A stretch of 64,000 bases of DNA. Origin: an uncultured Lachnospiraceae bacterium. GTDB lineage: Bacteria > Bacillota > Clostridia > Lachnospirales > Lachnospiraceae. The stretch is from NCBI GenBank assembly GCA_947577185.1, contig CANPUE010000003.1:124001-188000 (forward strand). The letters run 5' to 3'. The translations under genes were made by a program, and so were the position numbers. Positions 25,041 to 34,408 of the stretch are shown here, piece after piece (position 1 is the first letter of the stretch; each line of letters opens with the position of its first letter). Under the pieces are notes generated by a model. The model was given only the letters and a program-made list of their open reading frames with translations. It was not told where the DNA came from and made no database searches.

Positions 25041-25553
25041 ATGACAGCACAGTTACAGGTTGGTGTGATCACGCAGACGCACGGGATCCGCGGGGAAGTA
25101 AAGGTTTTCCCAACAACGGATGATCCGGTCCGGTACAAAAAATTGAAAGAGGTCATTCTGGATCATGGAAAAGAACGCCTGATCATGGAAATAGAAGGGG
25201 TCAAATTTTTTAAACAGTATGTCATTGTGAAATTTAAAGGTTATGACTCCATTAACGACATAGAAAAGTACAAGGGCGCACGGCTTTATGTGGAGAGAGA
25301 GCATGCAGTGAAGCTCAAAAAAGGCGAGTATTTTATCGCGGATCTGATCGACATGAAAGTAGAGACAGAAAACGGGGAGGACTTTGGGATCCTGAAGGAT
25401 GTTCTGACAACAGGTGCCAATGATGTCTATGTTGTGCGGACAAAGGAGGACAAAGAAGTTCTGCTTCCGGCTATTAAAGAATGTGTCTTGAACATTGATA
25501 TGGAAAAGGGAACGATCACGGTTCATATCATGGATGGACTGCTTGATCAGTAA
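25041..25553 (+). CDS. rimM: Ribosome maturation factor RimM
   Basis: GVITQTHGIRGEVKVFPTTDDPVRYKKL; synteny. Confidence 0.95.
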   Translation: MTAQLQVGVITQTHGIRGEVKVFPTTDDPVRYKKLKEVILDHGKERLIMEIEGVKFFKQYVIVKFKGYDSINDIEKYKGARLYVEREHAVKLKKGEYFIADLIDMKVETENGEDFGILKDVLTTGANDVYVVRTKEDKEVLLPAIKECVLNIDMEKGTITVHIMDGLLDQ

Positions 25554-25567
25554 ACAGGGAGTAAGTT

Positions 25568-26311
25568 ATGAATTTTCACGTATTGACGCTTTTTCCTGAG
25601 ATGATAATGCAGGGACTGCATACCAGCATTTTGGGAAGAGCGGTCCAGAAAGAATGCATTTCCATAGAAGCGGTCAACATCAGGGACTATACGACAGATA
25701 AGCATGGGAAAGTAGATGATTATACGTATGGCGGGGGGGCTGGTATGCTGATGCAGGCACAGCCTGTTTATGACGCCTGCCAGACGGTATTAAAAACGAT
25801 CGCAGACAAAAGAGCAGCGCAGGAGAGTACAGAGAAACCCGTCAGGGTGATCTATGTTACACCGCAGGGCAGGACATTTCATCAGGAGATGGCGAAGGAA
25901 CTGGCCAAAGAGGAAGAACTGATTTTTTTATGCGGCCATTATGAGGGAATCGATGAGAGAGTCTTAGAGGAGGTCGTCACAGACTATGTTTCGATCGGGG
26001 ATTATGTGCTGACGGGCGGGGAACTCGCCGCGATGGTGATGATCGATGCCATAGCGCGGCTGGTGCCGGGCGTTCTGCACAATAACGAATCGGCACAGAC
26101 AGAGACGTTCCACGATCATCTGCTGGAATACCCGCAGTACTCCCGGCCGGAAGTCTGGCGTGACAAGAGAGTTCCCCAGATCCTGCTTTCTGGCAATCAT
26201 GCGAAAGTGGATGAATGGAGACTCCTGCAGTCTATAGAACGAACCAAAAAGCTGCGGCCCGATCTGTATGAAAAATGGGAGCAGCAGCAGGCCGCGTCAC
26301 ATTGTCCATAG
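25568..26311 (+). CDS. trmD: tRNA (guanine-N1)-methyltransferase
   Basis: MNFHVLTLFPEM, DDYTYGGGAGMLMQ, CGHYEGIDERV, SIGDYVLTGGELAAMV. Confidence 0.97.
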   Translation: MNFHVLTLFPEMIMQGLHTSILGRAVQKECISIEAVNIRDYTTDKHGKVDDYTYGGGAGMLMQAQPVYDACQTVLKTIADKRAAQESTEKPVRVIYVTPQGRTFHQEMAKELAKEEELIFLCGHYEGIDERVLEEVVTDYVSIGDYVLTGGELAAMVMIDAIARLVPGVLHNNESAQTETFHDHLLEYPQYSRPEVWRDKRVPQILLSGNHAKVDEWRLLQSIERTKKLRPDLYEKWEQQQAASHCP

Positions 26312-26983
26312 CGAAAAGAGAAAAAAGAGACCGATTACAGTTACCGGAATCCAGCGGATTATGCCAAAGATCCAGGATTTCAAGGTACGGTGTTTTCTGA
26401 TGAATTGTTTTAACTCTTTCAGGTTTCCTTTGCGGAAACGGTTTTTGTCGATCAGCAGAATTCTTTTTTCTGTAAAATACAGGATGTACAAATGCCGGGT
26501 CTCCCCGGTGCGCTTTAGCTCGCGGTAGGGGAGCTTTTTGCTGAATTTCGCCTGTACGGTCACATGATCCTCATAAAAGGAGAGCGTTCTGTTTGTACCG
26601 GGCACCAGCTTCATATGCTCTTTAAACTGCTTTTCCCCGACCAGCCTCGGAAATGCTTTGATAAAGACAAAAACAGCGACAAGGGGCGATACAAAGGTGA
26701 TCCCCACAGGGCCGGAAAGTTCCAGCACGGTTCCCACGGAAGGGGAAGCGAAATAATTCTGTACGGCATCGGAAAAGGAGAGAAACGTTTCAGAGGCGGA
26801 AAACAGGATAACCAGAAAGACAAAAGCGGCGGTCATGCTCACATAGGCGATTCCGATATCGATACGGGAAACTTCTGCCTGTGCACACATTTCTTTTGTC
26901 AGGATGTATTCATTTGTGAAGTACGAGCAGGCAGTGTCGCTCTTTATGCGGTTCTGGCCGCTCTGGATGTTGTCGGTGTACAT
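26297..26983 (-). CDS. YcxB-like membrane protein
   Basis: Two TM helices then SFYEDHVTVQAKFSKKLPYRELKRTGETRHLYILYFTEKRILLIDKNRF. 3' end overlaps trmD by ~15 bp. Confidence 0.72.
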   Translation of the reverse strand: MYTDNIQSGQNRIKSDTACSYFTNEYILTKEMCAQAEVSRIDIGIAYVSMTAAFVFLVILFSASETFLSFSDAVQNYFASPSVGTVLELSGPVGITFVSPLVAVFVFIKAFPRLVGEKQFKEHMKLVPGTNRTLSFYEDHVTVQAKFSKKLPYRELKRTGETRHLYILYFTEKRILLIDKNRFRKGNLKELKQFIRKHRTLKSWIFGIIRWIPVTVIGLFFLFSLWTM

Positions 26984-27140
26984 AGGGTATGCTCCTTTCG
27001 CAGGATGAGATTATGGATAAATTATAGCAAACTGAAAAAGCACTGTAAAGAAGGGGACAGCAATTCTTACAGCCTCCGGGACCAATCTGACGGAACCGCA
27101 TTCCATAAAAAAGTAAGAGAAAAGAGTAATAAAATAACGC

Positions 27141-27169
27141 TTGCATTTTGAGCTCTGATATGATAAATT
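27141..27169 (+). promoter_or_regulatory. Putative promoter upstream of rplS
   Basis: TTGCAT, 17 bp spacer, TAAATT, followed by ~100 nt leader. Confidence 0.5.
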
Positions 27170-27272
27170 ATTAATGTTGTGAAGAGAGATGGTCCTCTGT
27201 TACGAAATGTATTAAGAACATCCTGAAAGCATCCGGCGGCAGTATGCGCCCCGGGAAAGGAGCTAAGATAAA

Positions 27273-27620
27273 ATGAACCAGATTATTAAAGACATTGAAG
27301 CTGCACAGGTAAAGGAACAGGTTCCCGAGTTCAGAGTAGGCGATACCGTTAAAGTGTATGGTAAGATCAAAGAGGGAAACCGTGAAAGAATTCAGGTATT
27401 TGAAGGCACTGTATTGAAGAGACAGGGCGGAAGCAACAGAGAGACTTTTACGGTCAGAAAGTTATCAAACGGTGTCGGCGTTGAAAAGACATGGCCGCTT
27501 CATTCACCGAACGTAGAGAAAATTGAAGTAGTAAGACGAGGTAAAGTAAGACGTGCTAAACTGAACTATCTGAGAGGACGTATCGGCAAGAAGGCGAAAG
27601 TAAAAGAATTGGTAAAATAA
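27273..27620 (+). CDS. rplS: 50S ribosomal protein L19
   Basis: [34 protein letters not shown]...[21 protein letters not shown]. Confidence 0.97.
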   Translation: MNQIIKDIEAAQVKEQVPEFRVGDTVKVYGKIKEGNRERIQVFEGTVLKRQGGSNRETFTVRKLSNGVGVEKTWPLHSPNVEKIEVVRRGKVRRAKLNYLRGRIGKKAKVKELVK

Positions 27621-27631
27621 GAGTGAACCTG

Positions 27632-27665
27632 AACAGTTACCTTGAAGAAATTTGAGGTAACTGTT
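27632..27665 (+). terminator. Hairpin after rplS (terminator/attenuator-like)
   Basis: Perfect 10 bp stem AACAGTTACC (27632-27641) / GGTAACTGTT (27656-27665). Confidence 0.5.
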
Positions 27666-27710
27666 TGCATTTCATGCAAAAAGACGCAAAACAACAAAAG
27701 AGGTGTTACT

Positions 27711-28295
27711 TTGGCAAGAAGAAAAGGGCTGCATTTTTATCAGAAGGAGAAAAAGATCAATTCCGCTCTGTTGACAGATATCTTTGAAATGATGATCGGA
27801 ACGTTTGTCGTGATCTTTCTTGCGGTGGCGATCACTTATTTCGTCGGTATGCGCACGAGCGTGATCGGGGATTCCATGGAACCGGCACTGTATAATGGGC
27901 AGGAGATCCTGATTAATCGCTTCCTTTACAGACTGTCTTCTCCGAAACGGGGCGATGTAGTTGTTTTTCTCCCGAACGGGAACCAGAATACACATTACTA
28001 TGTAAAGCGCATTATCGGGCTTCCGGGTGAGACGGTACAGATTATAAACGGCAAAGTTTATATTGACGGAGAATTGCTGGAAGAGGATGAAAGTTTTGAT
28101 AAAATTGCTGATCCGGGAATCGCCGGAAATGAAATTGCATTGGGAAACGACGAATACTTTGTGCTTGGAGACAATCGTAACAGCAGTGAGGACAGCCGTT
28201 CCGGAAATATCGGCGCGATCAGCAGGAGCACAATGATTGGGAAAGCGTGGTTCAGACTGAAATGCGAAGACAGTGAAATGGGATATATCAGGTAG
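27711..28295 (+). CDS. lepB: Signal peptidase I (first paralogue)
   Basis: GDSMEPALYNGQ, YVKRIIGLPGETV, LGDNRNSSEDSR. TTG start behind AGAGGTG preferred over ATG 27642. Confidence 0.88.
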   Translation: MARRKGLHFYQKEKKINSALLTDIFEMMIGTFVVIFLAVAITYFVGMRTSVIGDSMEPALYNGQEILINRFLYRLSSPKRGDVVVFLPNGNQNTHYYVKRIIGLPGETVQIINGKVYIDGELLEEDESFDKIADPGIAGNEIALGNDEYFVLGDNRNSSEDSRSGNIGAISRSTMIGKAWFRLKCEDSEMGYIR

Positions 28296-28309
28296 GAAGG
28301 ATCATAGCG

Positions 28310-29164
28310 ATGAATTATCAATGGTATCCTGGTCATATGATGAAGGCGAAGCGTATGATGCAGGAAAATATAAAACTGATCGATCTTGTGATCGAACTGG
28401 TCGACGCAAGGATTCCGCTAAGCAGCAGAAACCCGGATATTGACGGTCTGTGCGCCGGAAAATCCAGACTGATCCTGTTAAACAAGGCGGATCTGGCAGA
28501 CAGCAGGTGGAATCAACAATGGACCGAATATTTTAAGCAAAAAGGATTTCATGTTCTGGAAATCAATGCCAAAAACAAGACTGGCATGAAAGGTGTCCAA
28601 AGTGCGGTCAGAGAGGCCTGTCTGGAAAAGATTGAGAGAAACCGCAGGAGAGGGATCATAAACCGGCCGGTCCGGGCGATGGTGGTGGGGATTCCGAATG
28701 TGGGAAAGTCGACTTTTATCAATGCCGTTGCAGGCAGGACCTGTGCTAAGACAGGAAACAAACCGGGCGTCACGAAAGGAAAGCAGTGGATTCGATTAAA
28801 TAAGGATCTCGAACTGTTGGATACGCCGGGGATTTTATGGCCGAAGTTTGATGCACAGGAGACCGGAAGAAACCTTGCTTTTATCGGTTCCATGAATGAT
28901 GAGATTTTGCAGAAAACGGAACTGGCCGTAGAGCTGCTCACATTTTTATCGATGCATTACAGGGAAGAACTGCAGGCCCGGTATCAGTTTTCGGAAGCCG
29001 GCGCGGAGCCGCTTGATCTGTTAACAGAGATCTGTGAGAGCAGAAAGTGTTATAAAAAGGGCGGAGAGGTTGATCATGAAAAAGGGGCTTCCCTTTTGTT
29101 AGAAGATTTCAGAAGCGGCCGGATCGGCACAATCACGCTGGAGAGGCCTGAGAAAACGACATAA
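28310..29164 (+). CDS. rbgA: Ribosome biogenesis GTPase RbgA (YlqF)
   Basis: WYPGHMMKAKRMMQENIKLIDLVIELVDARIPLSSRNP; circularly permuted G motifs NKADL, GIPNVGKST, DTPGI. Confidence 0.96.
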   Translation: MNYQWYPGHMMKAKRMMQENIKLIDLVIELVDARIPLSSRNPDIDGLCAGKSRLILLNKADLADSRWNQQWTEYFKQKGFHVLEINAKNKTGMKGVQSAVREACLEKIERNRRRGIINRPVRAMVVGIPNVGKSTFINAVAGRTCAKTGNKPGVTKGKQWIRLNKDLELLDTPGILWPKFDAQETGRNLAFIGSMNDEILQKTELAVELLTFLSMHYREELQARYQFSEAGAEPLDLLTEICESRKCYKKGGEVDHEKGASLLLEDFRSGRIGTITLERPEKTT

Positions 29165-29192
29165 AGGGATAGAATTGAGGTTAGGGTTTGCG

Positions 29193-29735
29193 ATGAAAAA
29201 AGTATTGCGGGAAATATTAAGTACAAGCTTATATCTTTTGGTAGTGCTGTGCCTGACTTATCTGGTGATTCACTTTGTAGGACAGCGGACGCAGGTGAGC
29301 GGAAGTTCGATGGAACCGAAGCTGAGCCACGAGGATAATCTGATCGTAGACAAGATCACCTATCAGTTTAAAGACCCCGAACGGTTTGATATCATTGTAT
29401 TTCCTTTTTTGTATGAGGAGAATACCTATTATATCAAGAGGATCATCGGACTGCCGGGAGAGACTGTCTATATTGACAGAGACGGAAATATTTATATTGA
29501 TGACGAAATTTTGCAGGAGGGCTATGGGAAGGAGATCATTAAAGAACCCGGAAGGGCATTCGAACCGATCACGTTAGGAGATGACGAGTATTTTGTGATG
29601 GGAGATAACCGGAACAACAGTTCCGACAGCAGAGATCCTTCCGTCGGTAATGTGAAAAGAGAGAATATTATCGGCAGGGCATGGCTTCGAATATGGCCTT
29701 TTGACAAGATCGGCTTCATAAAGCACAGAACATAG
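29193..29735 (+). CDS. lepB: Signal peptidase I (second paralogue)
   Basis: GSSMEPKLSHEDNL, YYIKRIIGLPGETV, MGDNRNNSSDSR. Confidence 0.92.
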   Translation: MKKVLREILSTSLYLLVVLCLTYLVIHFVGQRTQVSGSSMEPKLSHEDNLIVDKITYQFKDPERFDIIVFPFLYEENTYYIKRIIGLPGETVYIDRDGNIYIDDEILQEGYGKEIIKEPGRAFEPITLGDDEYFVMGDNRNNSSDSRDPSVGNVKRENIIGRAWLRIWPFDKIGFIKHRT

Positions 29736-29842
29736 GTTGAACAATCGAAGATTGTTCAACCGGCAATTTGAGTCAGAGCCGGGGATATGCCTTGATTCAA
29801 ATATGCCATGATTGCAGATGAGAAATCGCCTGCGCGAATTTC
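29733..29842 (+). repeat. Dispersed intergenic repeat, copy 1
   Basis: Perfect 12 bp hairpin GGTTGAACAATC-GAA-GATTGTTCAACC (29735-29761), then GGCAATTTGAGTC...ATGATTGCAGATGAGAAATCGCCTG. Shared with 32522-32615. Confidence 0.85.
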
Positions 29843-29856
29843 TCAGGGAGGATTGT

Positions 29857-30615
29857 ATGGTGGAGACGATTCAGGAGATTAAAAAGAAATTGCAGGCAGC
29901 TGGTATCGAACAGCTGCCTGAACTGTTTTCTGCTTATGAGCAGGATACGAGAAGTGGTGTGACACAGGAGGTGCTGAGAGCCAAAAAACGTTTGGACAAC
30001 TATAGAAAAGAACTGGAGCGGACGGAAACGCTGAAAGCCTATGAGAAACAATATGCTTCTTATGCGTATATCTGCGGGATCGACGAGGCGGGCAGAGGGC
30101 CGCTCGCGGGGCCGGTTGTGGCGGGTGCTGTGATCCTGCCAAAAAATTGTGACATTTTATATATCAATGATTCCAAGAAACTATCCGAAAAAAAAAGAGA
30201 AGAGCTTTATGATATCATTATGGAAAAAGCCGAAGCGGTGGGGATCGGGTACAGCACGCCGGAGCGCATTGATGAGATCAATATTCTGCAGGCGACTTAT
30301 GAGGCGATGCGGGAAGCCATTTCAAAACTTTCCATTGCGCCGGATCTGCTGTTAAATGATGCCGTTACAATACCGCAGGTAGACATCAGACAGGTGCCGA
30401 TCATCAAAGGGGACGCAAAGAGCATTTCGATCGGAGCGGCCAGCATTGTGGCGAAAGTGACAAGAGACCGCCTGATGTGTGAATATGACAGCATTTTTCC
30501 CGAATACGGCTTCTGTTCCAATAAGGGCTATGGAGCGCAGACGCACATTGATGCCCTGAAAAAATACGGACCCTGTCCGATTCACAGAAGATCGTTTATC
30601 ACACATTTTGTCTGA
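29857..30615 (+). CDS. rnhB: Ribonuclease HII
   Basis: YICGIDEAGRGPLAGPVVAGAVIL, INDSKKLSEKKREELYD. Start MVETIQ behind GGGAGGA. Confidence 0.96.
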   Translation: MVETIQEIKKKLQAAGIEQLPELFSAYEQDTRSGVTQEVLRAKKRLDNYRKELERTETLKAYEKQYASYAYICGIDEAGRGPLAGPVVAGAVILPKNCDILYINDSKKLSEKKREELYDIIMEKAEAVGIGYSTPERIDEINILQATYEAMREAISKLSIAPDLLLNDAVTIPQVDIRQVPIIKGDAKSISIGAASIVAKVTRDRLMCEYDSIFPEYGFCSNKGYGAQTHIDALKKYGPCPIHRRSFITHFV

Positions 30616-30661
30616 AAGAGCCAGGCAGGAAACAATTAATTGAAAGCAAAAAGCAGGAGTA

Positions 30662-32524
30662 ATGAGTGGAGGGTGCACATTGAATCTGGGAAATATTTTT
30701 CGGTGGGGAAATCAGAGCGTTACACAGACAGATGCAGGTAAAAACGTGGGAAACGTATCTGCGGCGGAGAAGAATGCCAGGATATCGAATGAGATCAGGG
30801 GTATGGTGCCTGGACAGACGATTCAGGGCGAGGTGGTTGCAAAAGAAGGGAATACAGTGCAGATTGCGATCGATCAGGAAACTGTTCTGACAGCCAGGCT
30901 CGAACGGGACCTGAATATTTCACTCGGACAGAATATGAGTTTTGAGATAAAGACAAATAACGCTTCCCTGCTTTCTTTAACGCCGCTTTATGCCAATATG
31001 GCAAATGAAGCCACGATCTTAAAGGCGCTGTCGGCGGCAGGGCTTGCCGTGAACCGGAATAACATGCAGATGGTAGCCGACATGATGAAAGAGGGGATGT
31101 CAATCGATAAAGATTCCATTGCCTTTATGAGCAGGCAGTTAGCAGATTTTCCAGACGCACAGCCTTCCTCCGTCATGCAGCTGATCCGTCTTGGCATGCC
31201 TGTCACGGCGGAAAACATTCAGCAGTTAGAAGCATATAAAAATTACGAACATCAGATCATACAGGGCGCACAACAGATCATGGAAGAACTTCCGCAGGTC
31301 TTTCTGGATCTGATGGCGCAGGGAAAAGATGCAGAGGCATCCGCCCTGTATGAGCAGATCATCAGGGCTTTTATCGAAGGCGGGAGCGCAGAGAGCGCGG
31401 AACTGGAAAATGCTGTACTGCAGGAGACGTTGCAGGGTGCAGGCACAGCTGATACGATGAGCGGACAGACAGAACAGATCATAAAAGACGCATCTTTCAT
31501 GGTACAGGAAGCAGATGAGACAGTGCCGGAGAAAATGACGGCCGACGGTAAGGCATCGGAAGCTTTGTCGACAGATGCCGCACACAAAAATGGAACCCTG
31601 CCAAAAGAAATGCCGGATCTTTTGAATCAGGACGCTGCATCAGAGGAGGCTGCACTCAGGAATGCGGGAGCGAAAGAACAGGCTGCCAGACCCGATATCC
31701 CGGCGCGCGTCTGGCAGAATCTCGCAGATATGATGCGCAGGCTCGGAACCGATGAGGAGACGGCGGGACAGATCGCGAACGGCAGTTTATCGCCTAAGGA
31801 GACGCTTGCAAAGATTCATGATCTGCTCATGGGACATCCGCATCTGGTGCAGGAAAATTTCAAAGAAGGTATCAAAGAACTGTTTGGAAGCAAAGCGTTT
31901 CACACTCTTTTGCGGACCGAAATGACAAACCAGTGGACATTAAAGCCGGAGGATGTGGCGCAGAAAGAAAATATTGAAAAACTTTATGAGAGGATCAGAG
32001 AACAGACTGCCAGAATGAACGAGGCTTTTCAGATGGCGGGCAGGGCGGACACCGGAGCGGCAAGAAGCGTGCAGAACCTGCACAATAACGTCGATTTTAT
32101 GAACCAGATGAACCATCTGTTTACCTATGTGCAGTTACCGCTCAAGATGGCGGGCAATCAGGCGCACGGGGATCTGTATGTCTATACGAATAAGAAAAAT
32201 CTGGCAAAGAAAGATGGCAGTGTGAGCGCGCTGCTGCACCTCGATATGCAGCATTTGGGACCGTTGGATGTGTATGTTGCCATGCAGAAAAACATCAATA
32301 AAGTGAGCACAAATTTTACGCTTCAGGACGAATCGGCGCTTGATTTGATTGAGAAACATATCCATATTCTGGATGAGCGGCTGAAAAAACGTGGGTATGA
32401 TGTGACGGCCAAATTCCAGATGAAAGAAGATGCGCCGGAAGAGACTAATATCATGCAGCAGATTCTGGATCAGAATAAAAATATTTCCGTATTGAGCAAG
32501 ACATCGTTTGATATGCGGGCCTAG
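30662..32524 (+). CDS. Large FliK/hook-length-control-like protein of unknown function (YlqG position)
   Basis: C-terminal LPLKMAGNQAHGDLYVYTNKK...LLHLDMQHLGPLDVYVAMQ resembles the Flg_hook domain. Located between rnhB and a FlhB-like gene. Confidence 0.7.
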   Translation: MSGGCTLNLGNIFRWGNQSVTQTDAGKNVGNVSAAEKNARISNEIRGMVPGQTIQGEVVAKEGNTVQIAIDQETVLTARLERDLNISLGQNMSFEIKTNNASLLSLTPLYANMANEATILKALSAAGLAVNRNNMQMVADMMKEGMSIDKDSIAFMSRQLADFPDAQPSSVMQLIRLGMPVTAENIQQLEAYKNYEHQIIQGAQQIMEELPQVFLDLMAQGKDAEASALYEQIIRAFIEGGSAESAELENAVLQETLQGAGTADTMSGQTEQIIKDASFMVQEADETVPEKMTADGKASEALSTDAAHKNGTLPKEMPDLLNQDAASEEAALRNAGAKEQAARPDIPARVWQNLADMMRRLGTDEETAGQIANGSLSPKETLAKIHDLLMGHPHLVQENFKEGIKELFGSKAFHTLLRTEMTNQWTLKPEDVAQKENIEKLYERIREQTARMNEAFQMAGRADTGAARSVQNLHNNVDFMNQMNHLFTYVQLPLKMAGNQAHGDLYVYTNKKNLAKKDGSVSALLHLDMQHLGPLDVYVAMQKNINKVSTNFTLQDESALDLIEKHIHILDERLKKRGYDVTAKFQMKEDAPEETNIMQQILDQNKNISVLSKTSFDMRA

Positions 32525-32615
32525 GTTGAACAATCAAAGATTGTTCAACCGGCAATTTGAGTCGGAGACGGGGATCTGCCATGATTGCAGATGAGAAATC
32601 GCCTGTGCGAATTTC
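32522..32615 (+). repeat. Dispersed intergenic repeat, copy 2
   Basis: GGTTGAACAATC-AAA-GATTGTTCAACC (32524-32550), then GGCAATTTGAGTCGGAGACGGGGATCTGCCATGATTGCAGATGAGAAATCGCCTGTGCGAATTT. Confidence 0.85.
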
Positions 32616-32693
32616 GCATCGCATTGTCATCACAGTAAACGGCTCTGACAGGGATGATCAGGTTGAAAATGTTTCAGGAAAAAGAGAGGGGAA

Positions 32694-32987
32694 ATGATCA
32701 TGGGGAAGGAAGCGGAGAACAAGATCAAACAGGCCATCGCGCTGGAATATGATCCTGAGGACGAGGCGCCGCGGGTCATCGCATCCGGTAAGGGAGCGTT
32801 GGCAGAGCGGATCATCGAGAAGGCCAAAGAATCGGATGTCCCGGTGCATCGGGATGACAAGCTGGCGGAGACGTTATCCAGGCTGGAGATCGGAGAGATG
32901 ATTCCGCCAGAGTTATATGAAGTTGTGGCGGAGATCCTTGTCTTTGTGGATGCAATGGATAAGATCAGGGCCAAGCTTGGCCGCTAG
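32694..32987 (+). CDS. FlhB C-terminal-domain-like protein (YlqH/FhlB family)
   Basis: AIALEYDPEDEAPRVIASGKGALAERIIEKAKESDVPVHRDDKLAETLSRLEIGEMIPPELYEVVAEIL. Confidence 0.88.
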   Translation: MIMGKEAENKIKQAIALEYDPEDEAPRVIASGKGALAERIIEKAKESDVPVHRDDKLAETLSRLEIGEMIPPELYEVVAEILVFVDAMDKIRAKLGR

Positions 32988-33001
32988 AGCGGGAAACGCT
33001 T

Positions 33002-33379
33002 TTGGAGAAAAAACGATTGGAAGAAAAAAGAGAGAGTACACGGACGCTCGGCGCGCGGAAAGAAGAGGCGGCCGTTTCCTGGCTCAGGAAAAGAGGCGTC
33101 CGTATTATAGAGCGCAATTTCCGCTGTAAGCAGGGGGAAATCGACATCATCGGCCGGGATGGAGAATATCTCGTATTTTTTGAGGTAAAATACAGAAAGA
33201 ACGCTGCGGCGGGGAGTGCGTCAGAGGCGGTCGGTACAGGAAAGCAAAAGAAAATCCGCAAAGTATCCGACTTTTACAGGATGATTCACGGATACCCGCT
33301 TGACACCCCGGTGCGGTTTGATGTGATCGCAATCGACGGGGCACAGTTAGAATGGATCCGGAATGCATTCGGATATTAA
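33002..33379 (+). CDS. YraN family (UPF0102) endonuclease-like protein
   Basis: GARKEEAAVSWLRKRGVRIIERNFRCKQGEIDIIGRDGEYLVFFEVKYRKN; TTG start. Confidence 0.92.
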   Translation: MEKKRLEEKRESTRTLGARKEEAAVSWLRKRGVRIIERNFRCKQGEIDIIGRDGEYLVFFEVKYRKNAAAGSASEAVGTGKQKKIRKVSDFYRMIHGYPLDTPVRFDVIAIDGAQLEWIRNAFGY

Positions 33380-33442
33380 AACAGACGCTTCGAAATGTCG
33401 GCGGCGGATGAGTAAGAAAAACGGACAGAAAGGACATTCCGC

Positions 33443-34312
33443 ATGGATATAAAACGAAAACAGAACGATCTTCAGATGAAACAGAATATAATCGGTACGG
33501 CGCAATACCTGACATTTCCCCTCCTGGAAGAGACGGGGCTTGTCAGGCATCTTTTTTCAACGAGGCTTGGCGGGGTCAGTGAGGGTATTTTTTCCTCTAT
33601 GAATCTGAGTTATTCCAGAGGGGACGAAAAAGAGGCGGTGGATGAAAATTACCGCATCATTGCGAAACTGTTAGGATGCGAAGTGGAAGATATCGTCTGC
33701 TCTGATCAGACACATACGACAAATGTGAAGGTCGTGGGAGAAAAAGACCGGGGCAAAGGAATCCTCTTTCCAAAAGATTATACGGATGTCGACGGCCTGA
33801 TCACGGACACAGAGGGCATTGTGCTGGCGACCTTCTATGCGGACTGCGTACCGCTTTTTTTTGTGGATACCAGAAACCGGGCGATTGGATTGTCTCATTC
33901 CGGCTGGCGGGGGACTGTCGGCAGGATGGGAGCGCGCACATTAGAGGCCATGCATGATGCCTATGGGACAAAACCGGAGGATGTGACGGCGGCTATCGGG
34001 CCTTCCATCTGTAAAGACTGCTATGAAGTCGATGAAGACGTGGCAGCGGTTTTCAGGCAGGAGTTCTGTAAACCGGGACAGTGCGGGAAGATCCTGTTTC
34101 CGGGCACGAAAGGGGAACCCGGAAAGTATCAGCTCGATCTGTGGAGAGCCAATCAGATTGTTTTGGAAGAAGCAGGCGTCTCGCCCTCCAGGATACAGGT
34201 GACAGACCTGTGTACCTGCTGTAATCCGGATTATCTTTTTTCCCACAGGGCAAGCCAGGGAAAGCGCGGGAATCTGGGCGCTTTTTTGGGGCTTATGCCA
34301 GGAGGCAGATGA
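33443..34312 (+). CDS. pgeF: Peptidoglycan editing factor / YfiH-type laccase-domain protein
   Basis: FSTRLGGVSEGIFSSMNLSYSRGD, FYADCVPLFFVDTRNRAIGLSHSGWRGTVGRM, IGPSICKDCYEV. Confidence 0.92.
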   Translation: MDIKRKQNDLQMKQNIIGTAQYLTFPLLEETGLVRHLFSTRLGGVSEGIFSSMNLSYSRGDEKEAVDENYRIIAKLLGCEVEDIVCSDQTHTTNVKVVGEKDRGKGILFPKDYTDVDGLITDTEGIVLATFYADCVPLFFVDTRNRAIGLSHSGWRGTVGRMGARTLEAMHDAYGTKPEDVTAAIGPSICKDCYEVDEDVAAVFRQEFCKPGQCGKILFPGTKGEPGKYQLDLWRANQIVLEEAGVSPSRIQVTDLCTCCNPDYLFSHRASQGKRGNLGAFLGLMPGGR

Positions 34313-34408
34313 AAAATGTTCTGCGTTTCCGCTCCTTTGAGATATTAAGAAAATATTAAAGAAATTCCCATATATTCCTTTCAATTTATATGTTTTAATC
34401 AAAAAGAG

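Noticed and set aside
26564-27151. 195 aa plus-strand ORF
   Set aside because: Antisense to the YcxB-like gene, which has better codon and topology support.
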